Assembly: GCA_964425225.1 (NCBI GenBank)
Contig: CAYRMD010000018.1
Span: 1-64,000, forward strand
DNA length: 64,000 nt
Direction: 5' to 3'
From: BPJU01 sp964425225
Lineage (GTDB): Bacteria > Planctomycetota > Planctomycetia > Pirellulales > Pirellulaceae
The first letter of the stretch is position 1; the number at the start of each line of letters is the position of its first letter. Positions 56,028 to 64,000 of the stretch are shown here, in pieces. The notes below the pieces were generated by a model that worked only from the letters and a program-made list of their open reading frames with translations, was not told the DNA's origin and did no database searches. The position numbers and the translations under genes were made by a program.

Positions 56028-57355
56028 CAGGTATGCCTGGTATCGGAAGCTTCACATATTGCGTGGGGAGTGTCACCGACGAAGATCGTCTGATTGCGCT
56101 CCGGGCCGACGCTGATCAGTGCGATCGGCCGTCCCACCAATTGGCTGATCCGCGCTAAGTATCGGTGAGCTTGATCCGGCAGGGCATCCAACGAGCGTAC
56201 GTGGCTGATGTCACGGCACCAGCCGGGCAAGGTTTCATAGATGGGCTTAACTTGACGCAAGTCATCCGCGTGGCTCGGAAACTGCTCGATACGTTGCCCA
56301 TGCAAATCATAAGCCACACAGATCTTCAGCTCGGGCAATTCGCTCAGGACATCCAGCATCATCACTGCCAATACGTCCACACCACTCAAACGTGCAGTAT
56401 ACCTGACGGCGACTACATCTAACCAACCACAGCGGCGCGGTCGGCCCGTGGTAGTCCCATACTCGCGACCCCGCTGGCGAATTCGTTCGCCCAATTCATT
56501 GTCCAATTCCGTAGGGAAGGGTCCCCCGCCGACGCGCGTCGAGTAAGCCTTGACGACACCGTAGGTTTTTTGAATCCAACGTGCCGGAACACCCGCGCCG
56601 GCCGCCACACCAACTCCTGAACTATTACTCCCGGTCACAAACGGAAAAGTGCCGTGATCGACATCCAGTAACGCACCTTGAGCACCTTCATACAGAATAC
56701 GACGATCTTTTTCGACCGCATCCAAGAGAAAGGCGTTCGTGTCAAGCACAAAGGGTGCCAACTGTCCAGCAAAAGCTCGATACTCCTCGTAAATCTTCTC
56801 CCCATCGAGCTCGATCGGCCGTCCAGCCCAACCACTCAGCATCCGGCTCTTAATACGCGCAATTTCCACGATCCGTTCACGCAAACCGGGCCGGTACAAG
56901 TCACCCATGCGGATGGCGAATGTGCGCCCTACTTTATCGCGATAACATGGGCCTATACCGCGTAATGTAACGCCGAGTTTCTCACCGATGACTAGCGACT
57001 CGTTGACAAGCCGATCCTCCTCTATATGCCAGGGAAATACCACATGCGCTCGATCGCTAATCCACAACCGACCCCGACAGGAGATGCCCCGCTCCTCGAG
57101 TCGCTGAATTTCATCTAATAGCGTTTTGGGGTTGAGCACGACACCTGTAGCGATAACGTTCTGCACTCCTTCGTATAGAATTCCACTCGGGATGTGGTGC
57201 AACGTATAAGTGCTCTCGCCAACCCGTACCGTGTGACCCGCATTGGCGCCCCCTAGATAGCGTACTACTATCTCATGCTGGCCCGCCAAAAGGTCGACGA
57301 GCTTCCCCTTTGCTTCATCGCCCCATTGTAACCCGATAACACTTGTCCCCGGCAC
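56027..57355 (-). CDS. purA: Adenylosuccinate synthetase
   Basis: A 442-residue cytoplasmic enzyme that joins aspartate to IMP with GTP, the first committed step to AMP. The start PGTSVIGLQWGDEAKGK carries the GTP/IMP-site residues Asp13 and Lys16. GGANAGHTV, GTTTGRPRRCGWLD and the late ISVGPERNQTI follow. The GTG at 57355 was chosen because the family begins (M)PGTxVIGLQWGDE there and AAGGG lies upstream. The longer open frame to 57472 adds 39 unconserved residues. It leads a purA-uppS-cdsA operon, an unusual companion set of purine and lipid-carrier genes. Confidence 0.95.
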   Translation of the reverse strand: MPGTSVIGLQWGDEAKGKLVDLLAGQHEIVVRYLGGANAGHTVRVGESTYTLHHIPSGILYEGVQNVIATGVVLNPKTLLDEIQRLEERGISCRGRLWISDRAHVVFPWHIEEDRLVNESLVIGEKLGVTLRGIGPCYRDKVGRTFAIRMGDLYRPGLRERIVEIARIKSRMLSGWAGRPIELDGEKIYEEYRAFAGQLAPFVLDTNAFLLDAVEKDRRILYEGAQGALLDVDHGTFPFVTGSNSSGVGVAAGAGVPARWIQKTYGVVKAYSTRVGGGPFPTELDNELGERIRQRGREYGTTTGRPRRCGWLDVVAVRYTARLSGVDVLAVMMLDVLSELPELKICVAYDLHGQRIEQFPSHADDLRQVKPIYETLPGWCRDISHVRSLDALPDQAHRYLARISQLVGRPIALISVGPERNQTIFVGDTPHAICEASDTRHT

Positions 57356-58412
57356 CGTTTCTGGCCCTTGACAACATGGTTCCTTACCCAACCACCTTGC
57401 TCCGGAATAATTGCGACCGACGCAAGGCAAACCAAACAAATAAGTGTATACCGACGCCAATCCCTTCGCCAACGCCCGGGTGCCTCATTCCTCGAAACAC
57501 TCGCGTCGTGAATGTGAGTCCGTCCGGGGAGCGTTGCTCCTTCTTGCCGTTCTGGCCGTGCTCTACTATCCGCATCTACCTGGATACCTGGCAAAGCCTT
57601 TCGGACAGCCTTCTTTACAGCCCCAGTTGCCGGTTTCCCATGGGAAGCTCCTTTAACCAAAGGGGAGCTCGTTGAACCCAACAGGTAAACGGTCAATCGA
57701 AACCATTTCGCATGGCATGCAACCAGGTACGGAGCTGCGAGGTCTCGCTGCCGGCCCGAGGACCTGTAGAGCCCTTGTGGCGTGCTCGATCGTTGGCAGC
57801 CGTTGGCACACGGGGCTCCTATGTTGCCGAGGTTTCCTGTAGATTTCTGATTTTTCGGTACACGACGCCTATGGGACACGTGTGCCGCAGCCGATTCGAT
57901 TCGGAACTCTGATAATGCCAACTTCTCAGATAGCAATTGGCATCTGAGTCGCTCTTCCTAGCCTGTCGGACTTTATGGCCGCTGTTACCACGAACGAATT
58001 CTTGTGGGCCGAAACACGGGTATGTTGTCAACGAAACAGATTCACCATCCGGAATGTGCTATTGCCAGAGCCAGCGAACCGCTGTAGTGGCGCGCTGGCC
58101 ATTGCCTTGGCATTTTCTGGGCATGCGGTATTAAGCGCTGGCGCTAATAACGAGCTAAACACCCCGAAGTTGAGCCCTGCCGTTAGCGTACGGTTTAGCG
58201 AGTCGCCAACATTAGGACGGTCGGTTTCTTTCAGAGTACGCCAAGTTTGGCAACAGTTAAGGGCATTGCTGAAGAATCTATCCCTGTGATAGGTCGCAAT
58301 GATATACTGGCCCTTCGATGGGAGCCGGGGTCGCGAAGGACGTCAACTGTCGATCCCATATGTGTTGGTAGTGGTTAGACAGCGTCAAAACTAGGCGTAG
58401 GGGAAGCGTACG
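57356..58412. other. Intergenic region between divergent genes
   Basis: About 1.06 kb. A 70-codon frame (57444-57656) encodes a hydrophobic stretch GALLLLAVLAVLYYPHLPGY, but it has no ribosome-binding site and no family match, so it is not called. No repeat-family copy or RNA gene was recognised. Confidence 0.4.
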
Positions 58413-59324
58413 GTGAAAGTTGGCATGCTACACCGACGGGCGGTTTTGGGAGCAAGTGTAAGCGCGGCTGTCGCAGTCGCCGCAGGCCAACGGTGGCGGG
58501 AATCGGCTGGAGCGGAAGACCCGAAGCACAGCTCTTCTTTGCCCGGGCGCACACCACATACGCGTTTCGCTGTGAACGTAGAGATGTGGTGGCCCGGGTT
58601 AGCTTTCTTGGAGCGCGTCAGGCGCGCGGCGGAACTGGGGTTTCCGGCAATTGAATTCTGGCCGTATGAAAATAAAGACATCCCAGCGCTGGCCGAACTC
58701 TGCAGACAACTCAATATGTCCGTTGCTCAATTCACTGCTTGGGGATTTACCCCTGGCATGAATCATCCGGACAACGAAGACCGTTTTGTAGCAAAAATCG
58801 AAGAAGCATGTCGCGTCGCGCAGCAACTTTCCTGCAACAAAATGTGTGTCGTGGCAGGCGACAATCAGCCTGGAATGACCCAACAACAAATGCACGCTCA
58901 GGTCATCAAGGCCTTGCGGCGGGCAGCCCCCATCGCCGAGCGTTACAAGGTTATGCTAATTCTCGAACCGATGAACGGTCGAGTTGATCCCCCCAACCAC
59001 TCGCTTTATGGTAGCGAAGCGGCTGTGAAAATCTGCCGCGCTGTAGGCTCGCCTTATATAAAAATCAACTGGGATTTGTATCACATGCAAATCTCTGAGG
59101 GTGATCTGTGCGGCCATCTTCGGGAAGGATTCGACCAATTGGGCTACGTGCAAATAGCCGATCATCCGGGACGTCACGAACCTGGTACTGGGGAAATTCA
59201 CTATAATCGCGTATTAAAGGAGCTGTACGATCTGGGCTATCGCGATTTTGTGGGACTGGAACTAAGGCCGCAGACAGACGAATTGACAGCAGCTCGGGCA
59301 GTGGCTGCTGCTGATCAATGGTAG
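58413..59324 (+). CDS. Tat-exported sugar isomerase/epimerase-like TIM-barrel protein
   Basis: A 303-residue protein (from GTG 58413; the ATG at 58425 is an alternative) with a twin-arginine-like signal (HRRAVLGASVSAAVAVAAG). The rest is an AP-endonuclease-2/xylose-isomerase-like TIM barrel of the hydroxypyruvate-isomerase type. Metal and catalytic residues are suggested by LILEPMN, INWDLYHMQ, ADHPGRHEPGTGEI and GLELRP. Exported members of this family are common in planctomycetes and act on unknown sugars. Assignment to hydroxypyruvate isomerase itself is not secure. GGGGAAG is upstream of the start. Confidence 0.85.
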   Translation: MKVGMLHRRAVLGASVSAAVAVAAGQRWRESAGAEDPKHSSSLPGRTPHTRFAVNVEMWWPGLAFLERVRRAAELGFPAIEFWPYENKDIPALAELCRQLNMSVAQFTAWGFTPGMNHPDNEDRFVAKIEEACRVAQQLSCNKMCVVAGDNQPGMTQQQMHAQVIKALRRAAPIAERYKVMLILEPMNGRVDPPNHSLYGSEAAVKICRAVGSPYIKINWDLYHMQISEGDLCGHLREGFDQLGYVQIADHPGRHEPGTGEIHYNRVLKELYDLGYRDFVGLELRPQTDELTAARAVAAADQW

Positions 59325-59456
59325 CGAATCGATCGATACGGGTGCTACAATACTTAGATCGGTTGGGATGGGACTGGATTAGCCTATTGATGCCATAATT
59401 TTTTCAAGGCATTGCGGCGGGGCACCAGATCCGGACTTTTCGCACAAGGAAAAACT

Positions 59457-59948
59457 ATGGGTCGGGCGCGTCGGGTCGGGCTCATACTCTTGGTGATCGT
59501 ATCGCTGGGGGGAATCGCTTTGCCGATTCACGCGCAACTGTCATCTATGGCTGGTTCGGAGGATTTCGCGCGAGCACGTCAGATGGCGGAGCGTGTCGAT
59601 AGCTGGTTCAGCGACCGTTGGCAAACAGCAGGTATTGCTGCGGCTAAACTAGCCGACGATGGGGAGTTTTTGCGGCGCGTCTATTTGGATCTTACCGGCA
59701 ACCTACCACCGGTTTCCGTTACCCGGAAGTTCTTAGCCGACACGGATCCTGCGAAACGGTTGCGGTTAATTGACAACTTGGTTGATTCTCCGCAGTTCGC
59801 TGCGCATATGGCTACTGTGTGGCGCCGTTTTTGGTACCGCGAAGCCTCGAGCCAGATCAGGTCCGCAATGCAATTGGATTTGAACGCTGGTTGCAGCGAC
59901 AATTCGCAAGCCGTGCTCGTTTCGATCAAATTGTCGCTGATTTATTGA
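59457..59948 (+). CDS. DUF1549 protein, N-terminal part of a frameshifted gene
   Basis: The ATG at 59457 with AAGGA upstream starts a signal peptide (residues 6-26, ending IHAQ) and the DUF1549 N-terminus: SEDFARARQMAERVDSWFSD, then DGEFLRRVYLDLTGNLPP, KRLRLIDNLVDSPQFAAHM and WRRFW. After the T5 run at 59828-59832 the frame becomes unlike the family and stops at 59948. The conserved sequence continues in the frame of 59819-61027. With a sixth T the protein reads WRRFLVPRSLEPDQ and would be about 523 residues. DUF1549/DUF1553 (PSCyt) proteins are planctomycete hallmarks of unknown function, usually next to DUF1501. Confidence 0.75.
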   Translation: MGRARRVGLILLVIVSLGGIALPIHAQLSSMAGSEDFARARQMAERVDSWFSDRWQTAGIAAAKLADDGEFLRRVYLDLTGNLPPVSVTRKFLADTDPAKRLRLIDNLVDSPQFAAHMATVWRRFWYREASSQIRSAMQLDLNAGCSDNSQAVLVSIKLSLIY

Positions 59949-61027
59949 CTGCCGAAGGCGACGGTAGCCGCGGACCGGCGTTATACTATGCCTCGTTAGA
60001 GGCGAAACCGGAAAAACTAGCTGCCAGCACCGCTGCGAACTTTCTAGGGTTGCAGATCCAATGCGCCGAATGCCATGATCATCCTTTCGATCATTGGAAG
60101 CAACGAGATTTTTGGGGTTATGCAGCGTTTTTTGCCCAGTTGGATAGCTCGTTGTCCGGCGGCCCTTTGGGATTCGTAATTGCGGATCGAAACACAGGTG
60201 AGGTGGTGCTGCCAGGAACCGACGAAATCGTCCCGCCCCGGTTCCTCACCGGTCAACCCTCACCGCCCGATGGTTATGGAACGCGTCGAACTCGGCTCGC
60301 TATCTGGATGGCCTCGCGGGACAACCCGTATCTGCCACGAGCAGCCGTGAATTGGGCTTGGTTCCTGTTAATGAATCGGGGGTTGGTGCATCCGGTTGAC
60401 GATCACGGGGCTCATAATCCTCCCAGCCATCCCGAAGTACTCGATGGCCTGACCGATTTCTTTATCTCCAACGGCTTTGATTGGACCTTGTTAATCCAAA
60501 CGATAGCCTCGACCAAGGTGTATCAATTGTCGAGCCGCTTGGCCCCGAACGATGTGCCACCTGAGTCATTTGCCCGCCATATTCCACGCACCTTAGACGC
60601 GGAAACCTATTACGATGCACTGGTAACGGCGGCCCGGTTTGCCACTTCGCAAATGCGGTTTGCTGGGGTTAACCGGTTGATGAATCAGGAGCGAATCGAA
60701 TTTGTAATGCGGCTGCAGGCCGCCAACAGTCGTGAACCAACTTATTATGAGCGCGGTGTTCCTCAAGCACTTCTTTTGATGAATGGGCCTCTTGTCACTC
60801 GAGCTACCTCAGTAGAGGAAAGCCCATTGTTACAAGCACTGGCTGCTCCCTTTTTCAGTGATGAACAACGATTGGACGTCATTTACTTAGCGACCCTGTG
60901 CCGGTTCCCTGAGCCAGAGGAAAAACAGATCTGCCTGGAATACATCCGTCAATCGAATGAACCGCTTGCGGCCCTGGGAGACGTGCTATGGGGGATACTG
61001 AACAGCGCGGAGTTTTGTCTGAATTGA
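59819..61027 (+). CDS. DUF1549/DUF1553 protein, C-terminal part of the same frameshifted gene
   Basis: This frame carries the rest of the DUF1549 domain and the DUF1553 domain. It has GFERWLQRQFASRARFDQIV, EKLAASTAANFLGLQIQCAECHDHPFD (a CxxCH-type heme/metal-like motif), WGYAAFFAQ, PRAAVNWAWFLLMNRGLVHP, SHPEVLDGLTDFF and a late LLMNGPLVTRA. Its nominal start is a GTG inside the upstream part, with no ribosome-binding site, so it is a fragment of the interrupted gene. It is followed 174 bp later by DUF1501, the usual partner. Confidence 0.8.
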   Translation: MAPFLVPRSLEPDQVRNAIGFERWLQRQFASRARFDQIVADLLTAEGDGSRGPALYYASLEAKPEKLAASTAANFLGLQIQCAECHDHPFDHWKQRDFWGYAAFFAQLDSSLSGGPLGFVIADRNTGEVVLPGTDEIVPPRFLTGQPSPPDGYGTRRTRLAIWMASRDNPYLPRAAVNWAWFLLMNRGLVHPVDDHGAHNPPSHPEVLDGLTDFFISNGFDWTLLIQTIASTKVYQLSSRLAPNDVPPESFARHIPRTLDAETYYDALVTAARFATSQMRFAGVNRLMNQERIEFVMRLQAANSREPTYYERGVPQALLLMNGPLVTRATSVEESPLLQALAAPFFSDEQRLDVIYLATLCRFPEPEEKQICLEYIRQSNEPLAALGDVLWGILNSAEFCLN

Positions 61028-61200
61028 TCGAAAATCCCGTAGTGCGATTTTTGGATCCGCTGGATGGGTTGCATCGAGTCTGGATGGACCATGCGGATGT
61101 GGCTTTCGGATATGCAGCTAATTAGAGCGACCCTCGTCAGTCGGCAAACAAACGAGCTGTCCACTGGCAGCCGACGGATGACGTATCGGGAGATTGATCC

Positions 61201-62502
61201 ATGATGCGGTGGAATCGGCGGCAGTTTTTACGAGGCGTGGTAGTAGGCGGATCAATTGCAAGCTCGGCGACCTGGTTCGCCCCGTTGGCACGCGCGTTAC
61301 AGGAGCACCCGGGGCGTCGACGTCAGTGCGTTGTACTATGGATGGCCGGGGGCCCAAGCCACCTCGATACGTTCGACCCAAAACCTGGCCATCGTAACTC
61401 CGGCGGTTTGGCTGATCGTGCGACAAACACCCCCGGGTTACGCATTGGCGAGCTGTTACCGAGGTTAGCAAACTGGGGACATCGTTTGGTACCCGTGCGC
61501 GGATTGTCGACGCGCGAAGGAGATCATGCTCGTGCCACTTATCTTATACGGACAGGACGTCGCCCTGGAGGCCCTGTGCAGGACCCCGACGTGGCGGCTT
61601 TCCTGGGCAAAGAGTTGGCGAATGCCTCGTGGGACTTACCGCATTCTTTGAGCATTGACCCGCCGGTATTTATCAACCCTGCGGCTTTTAGCCCCGGATT
61701 CTTGGGAGCGTCGCATGCTTCGGCTGTCGTCGGTTTGCTTGGACCCGGTACCGAGTCTACCGAATCTTTCCCGCGTTTAGGATTGGACTATTTGGACGGC
61801 CCTGCGCACCAGCGGCCTTGGAGAAAAGAATGGCTTCGTCGTCTGGAAGACAATTACGTCCAAACCCGTAACACGGCAACTGCGCTGGCTCATCAAGTGG
61901 CTTATGCGCGTGCACTTGCTTTGATGGAAAGCCCGTCGGCTCGAGCCTTCGATTTGGACAGCGAGCCGCTAGCCGTACGTGAACGCTATGGTAAGACCGT
62001 TTTCGGACAAGGCTGCCTGCTGGCCCGACGCTTATTAGAACACGGGGTACCCTTTGTCGAAGTGTGCTTCGGATCCTCTGAACTTTCTTGGGACACCCAC
62101 ACAAATAATTTCGAGCGCGTGCGACTCATGTGTAATGCATTGGATATGGCTTGGAGCGCCCTCTTCGAAGAACTGCATCAACATGGCTTACTTGACTCAA
62201 CCACCATCCTCTGGATCGGCGAATTCGGACGTACCCCAACGATCAACTCGAATGCGGGGCGCGACCACTATCCTGATGCATGGACTTGTGTCTTCGGCGG
62301 CGGCGGTATTCGTGGTGGTCAAGCGTATGGGAGAACCAGTCCTGGCGGTGATGAAGTAATCGACGGAAAAGTCAGTCAAGCCGATATTCTGGCCACCCTG
62401 TGCGCGGCTCTAGGAGTCGATCCAGCTCGTGAAAACCGCACCCCGCTCGGCCGACCAATAAAGCTTGCCGAGGGAGTTCCCATCCACGACATACTTGCGT
62501 AG
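61201..62502 (+). CDS. DUF1501 (Tat-exported, sulfatase-like fold) protein
   Basis: A 433-residue protein with a twin-arginine signal (NRRQFLRGVVVG, from residue 5) and GGGAG eight bases before the ATG. Family features are VVLWMAGGPSHLDTFDPKPG, HRLVPVRGLSTREGDHARAT, GQGCLLARRLLEHGVPFVEV, DTHTNNF and STTILWIGEFGRTP, then DHYPDAWTCVFGGGGIRGGQ. DUF1501 has an alkaline-phosphatase/sulfatase-like fold and is nearly always found beside DUF1549/DUF1553 genes in planctomycetes. The reaction is unknown. The lipoprotein gene starts 10 bp after its stop, so the two are probably cotranscribed. Confidence 0.92.
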   Translation: MMRWNRRQFLRGVVVGGSIASSATWFAPLARALQEHPGRRRQCVVLWMAGGPSHLDTFDPKPGHRNSGGLADRATNTPGLRIGELLPRLANWGHRLVPVRGLSTREGDHARATYLIRTGRRPGGPVQDPDVAAFLGKELANASWDLPHSLSIDPPVFINPAAFSPGFLGASHASAVVGLLGPGTESTESFPRLGLDYLDGPAHQRPWRKEWLRRLEDNYVQTRNTATALAHQVAYARALALMESPSARAFDLDSEPLAVRERYGKTVFGQGCLLARRLLEHGVPFVEVCFGSSELSWDTHTNNFERVRLMCNALDMAWSALFEELHQHGLLDSTTILWIGEFGRTPTINSNAGRDHYPDAWTCVFGGGGIRGGQAYGRTSPGGDEVIDGKVSQADILATLCAALGVDPARENRTPLGRPIKLAEGVPIHDILA

Positions 62503-62512
62503 GACCTCTTGG

Positions 62513-64000
62513 ATGTGCCAAAACCGATATGGTTGGAAACAGGTTTGGTTGCTTGGACTATTAGCCGGAATTCTGTTGTCTGCTTGCCAGCCGTTCTCGG
62601 ATCCCGGCGGCGGCAACCAGGCACCAAGTTCGTCTGACCAATCAATCGACAAGCAAGCAATCCCGGCGACACTTGATGACACGGCGTCTGCCCTCATCGG
62701 GCATAAAGCAGTAGAAAACCCTTCAGAAGTAGCATCCGACGGTAGTCCCACGGCCACTACTGCTACGGGTTGGGTAGCGAACGAGGAAACCAGTACGCAA
62801 CTTTGTCCGATGGAACCCGACTCATGGCAGCGGTTACCTCGTGTGCGGTGGATACTACTGAATGACGCAGGACCGCTGCTCGTTGATTGGCTCGTGATCA
62901 TGGATGGACACTTTTATCAAGCGATTCACGATGAGCTTTACGCAAAAGCTTGGGAGCTCGTTTCCTCGGTAGACAAGGTTTCATGGCCCGAAATAACCGT
63001 TGCATCTCTATTTGCTCTCTACGATCGGAGGGCATCCGACCTGGACGTTCCACTCGAACCACTGATGCGTCGTTTTGATGCGAACCAAGATAAGACGGTC
63101 CAAGAATCGGAGTTATTGGACTATCTGCGAACGCATCCCAACTGGGGACGAGTGTTTCAGCCGTTCTCAGAACTCCGTCCTCCCTCTGCCGACAGCCGTA
63201 TAAATCTGTGGCGCCTGGCCGACGCAGACGGCAACGGAGAGTTGGACCGTAATGAATTGGCCAGGTTAACGTCAAGTGTGCTCGCTGAATGGGATATCGA
63301 TGGAAATGGGCTGTTAGATGAACAGGATACTTTCGATTCTATGCCATTTCCCGTTTCGGCGGACGAACTGCTTTCCGAAATGGAAACGGACGCAATTAGT
63401 TTGGATGCAGTTGTGATAGATTGGAATCGAGTGCTTTACCGAATGGAAGATCGCTATGGATTGGGGCAACCTCTTCGGCCCAACTCATGGCACGATCAAG
63501 AACTATTTGCGGAGCTGGACGACAATCGAGATAGCACCATTGACGAACGCGAGGTAAGGGCATTGCAACAAGTAAGGCCGCATGTGGTAATCGAACTGAG
63601 GTGGGAAGCGTCAAAGAATGAGAGCCCCATGTCTGGTGAGTCCCAACAGCCTGGTTCGACGCTCCACGTTGTGCTCCGTGCGCAAGCTCGCCAGGTAACG
63701 GCTACCCTTCACCAAGTAGGCCCCACTCAGTGGCGACTCCTTTGCGGCGGTCGCGAGCTCCATATCCAATCGTTGAATCAAGCGGCACTCTGGCGGTCGG
63801 CTGAAGATTGGTTCGGCTTGGCAGACCGTGATAAGAACGATTACCTTGACGCCACCGAGTTTGAGCTAGTTTTTACGGATGCTGTCCCACTGCGGTGGGC
63901 AGATCAAAACACAAATGGCCGCGTTGAACCCGACGAGTTTCAAAGACTCTGGGAAAAGGTCGAAGAGCTAAACGGATATCGGATATTGGCAGATGTGCAG
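62513..64000 (+). CDS. EF-hand lipoprotein (3' truncated by window edge)
   Basis: An uninterrupted frame runs from the ATG at 62513 to the end of the window (496 residues visible). It starts with a lipoprotein signal: a hydrophobic stretch ending in the lipobox LSAC. A Ser/Thr-rich linker follows. At least six EF-hand-like loops are visible: FDANQDKTVQESEL, ADADGNGELDRNEL, WDIDGNGLLDEQDT, LDDNRDSTIDEREV, ADRDKNDYLDATEF and ADQNTNGRVEPDEF. These suggest calcium binding at the cell envelope. It follows DUF1501 by 10 bp with AGGA upstream, completing a DUF1549-DUF1501-EF-hand set seen in planctomycetes. The missing 3' end may hold further repeats. Confidence 0.88.
   Translation, partial: MCQNRYGWKQVWLLGLLAGILLSACQPFSDPGGGNQAPSSSDQSIDKQAIPATLDDTASALIGHKAVENPSEVASDGSPTATTATGWVANEETSTQLCPMEPDSWQRLPRVRWILLNDAGPLLVDWLVIMDGHFYQAIHDELYAKAWELVSSVDKVSWPEITVASLFALYDRRASDLDVPLEPLMRRFDANQDKTVQESELLDYLRTHPNWGRVFQPFSELRPPSADSRINLWRLADADGNGELDRNELARLTSSVLAEWDIDGNGLLDEQDTFDSMPFPVSADELLSEMETDAISLDAVVIDWNRVLYRMEDRYGLGQPLRPNSWHDQELFAELDDNRDSTIDEREVRALQQVRPHVVIELRWEASKNESPMSGESQQPGSTLHVVLRAQARQVTATLHQVGPTQWRLLCGGRELHIQSLNQAALWRSAEDWFGLADRDKNDYLDATEFELVFTDAVPLRWADQNTNGRVEPDEFQRLWEKVEELNGYRILADVQ

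Noticed and set aside
57444..57656. 70-codon frame with a hydrophobic segment
   Set aside because: GTG start without a ribosome-binding site, no family resemblance, and it lies in the leader region between divergent genes.
57268..57936. 222-codon minus-strand frame overlapping the start of purA
   Set aside because: It runs in a different frame through the conserved purA N-terminus and shows no domain, so it is probably a chance frame.
59826..59834. Classical -1 slippery heptamer at the DUF1549 break
   Set aside because: The zero-frame codons are CGT TTT TGG, so A-site re-pairing would be poor and no X XXY YYZ heptamer is formed. A missing T or transcriptional slippage fits better.

Overview
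The window looks like a chromosomal segment of a planctomycete (Planctomycetota). The evidence is the combination of a secreted DUF1080 protein, a DUF1549/DUF1553 plus DUF1501 pair followed by an EF-hand lipoprotein, a 24-residue-type leucine-rich-repeat protein, and a giant protein with the planctomycetal LEPR-x-L-type N-terminal sorting motif. Base composition is moderately GC-rich and Shine-Dalgarno sequences are often weak. Genus and species cannot be read from the sequence. No rRNA, tRNA, CRISPR array, integrase or intact insertion sequence was seen.

Layout: 1-4.7 kb holds the end of an LRR gene, convergent groES-groEL and an HtrA/DegP protease. 4.7-6.4 kb is non-coding and carries hairpin repeats. 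6.4-11.4 kb is a large DUF4011-type helicase with a VSR-like nuclease domain and a DUF3320-like tail. 11.8-15.8 kb has an outer-membrane-barrel candidate, an aldose 1-epimerase translationally coupled to a membrane protein, and a DUF1080 protein. 15.8-17.2 kb is non-coding. 17.2-31.2 kb is an accessory block on one strand: a signal-peptide protein broken by an apparent frameshift, two diverged paralogous membrane-anchored proteins, and a giant gene of about 3,460 codons with Ig-like repeats, a helical stretch of about 1,900 residues, and a C-terminus that resembles a pretoxin region followed by a His...Cys cysteine-hydrolase domain.

32.2-37.3 kb carries galT, a GH57 glucanotransferase/amylase and a sialidase-like Asp-box protein. 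37.6-45.3 kb is a type III-B CRISPR (Cmr) effector operon with a well-formed promoter: cas10/cmr2, cmr3, cmr4, cmr5, and one gene that fuses Cmr6 to Cmr1 with an extra C-terminal OB-like segment. Cas6, Cas1/Cas2, an array and a CARF effector are all absent from the window. 45.9-49.1 kb has an HD hydrolase, a TPR protein and a SpoU methyltransferase.

49.6-53.4 kb (minus strand) is the conserved phoH - 7TM-HD - ybeY cluster, with the 7TM-HD gene split by a frameshift. 54.3-57.4 kb (minus strand) is an overlapping purA-uppS-cdsA operon. 58.4-64 kb carries a Tat-exported sugar-isomerase-like protein, the DUF1549/DUF1553 gene (also frameshifted), DUF1501, and a six-EF-hand lipoprotein that runs off the window.

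Three genes each need a single-base frame change to be read through. Two of these sit at T-runs followed by GG and one sits at a UGA-C stop. This could be sequence error, mutation or recoding, and it should be resolved before these genes are interpreted. The best candidates for undescribed biology are the 17-31 kb giant-protein locus and the Cmr6-Cmr1 fusion.
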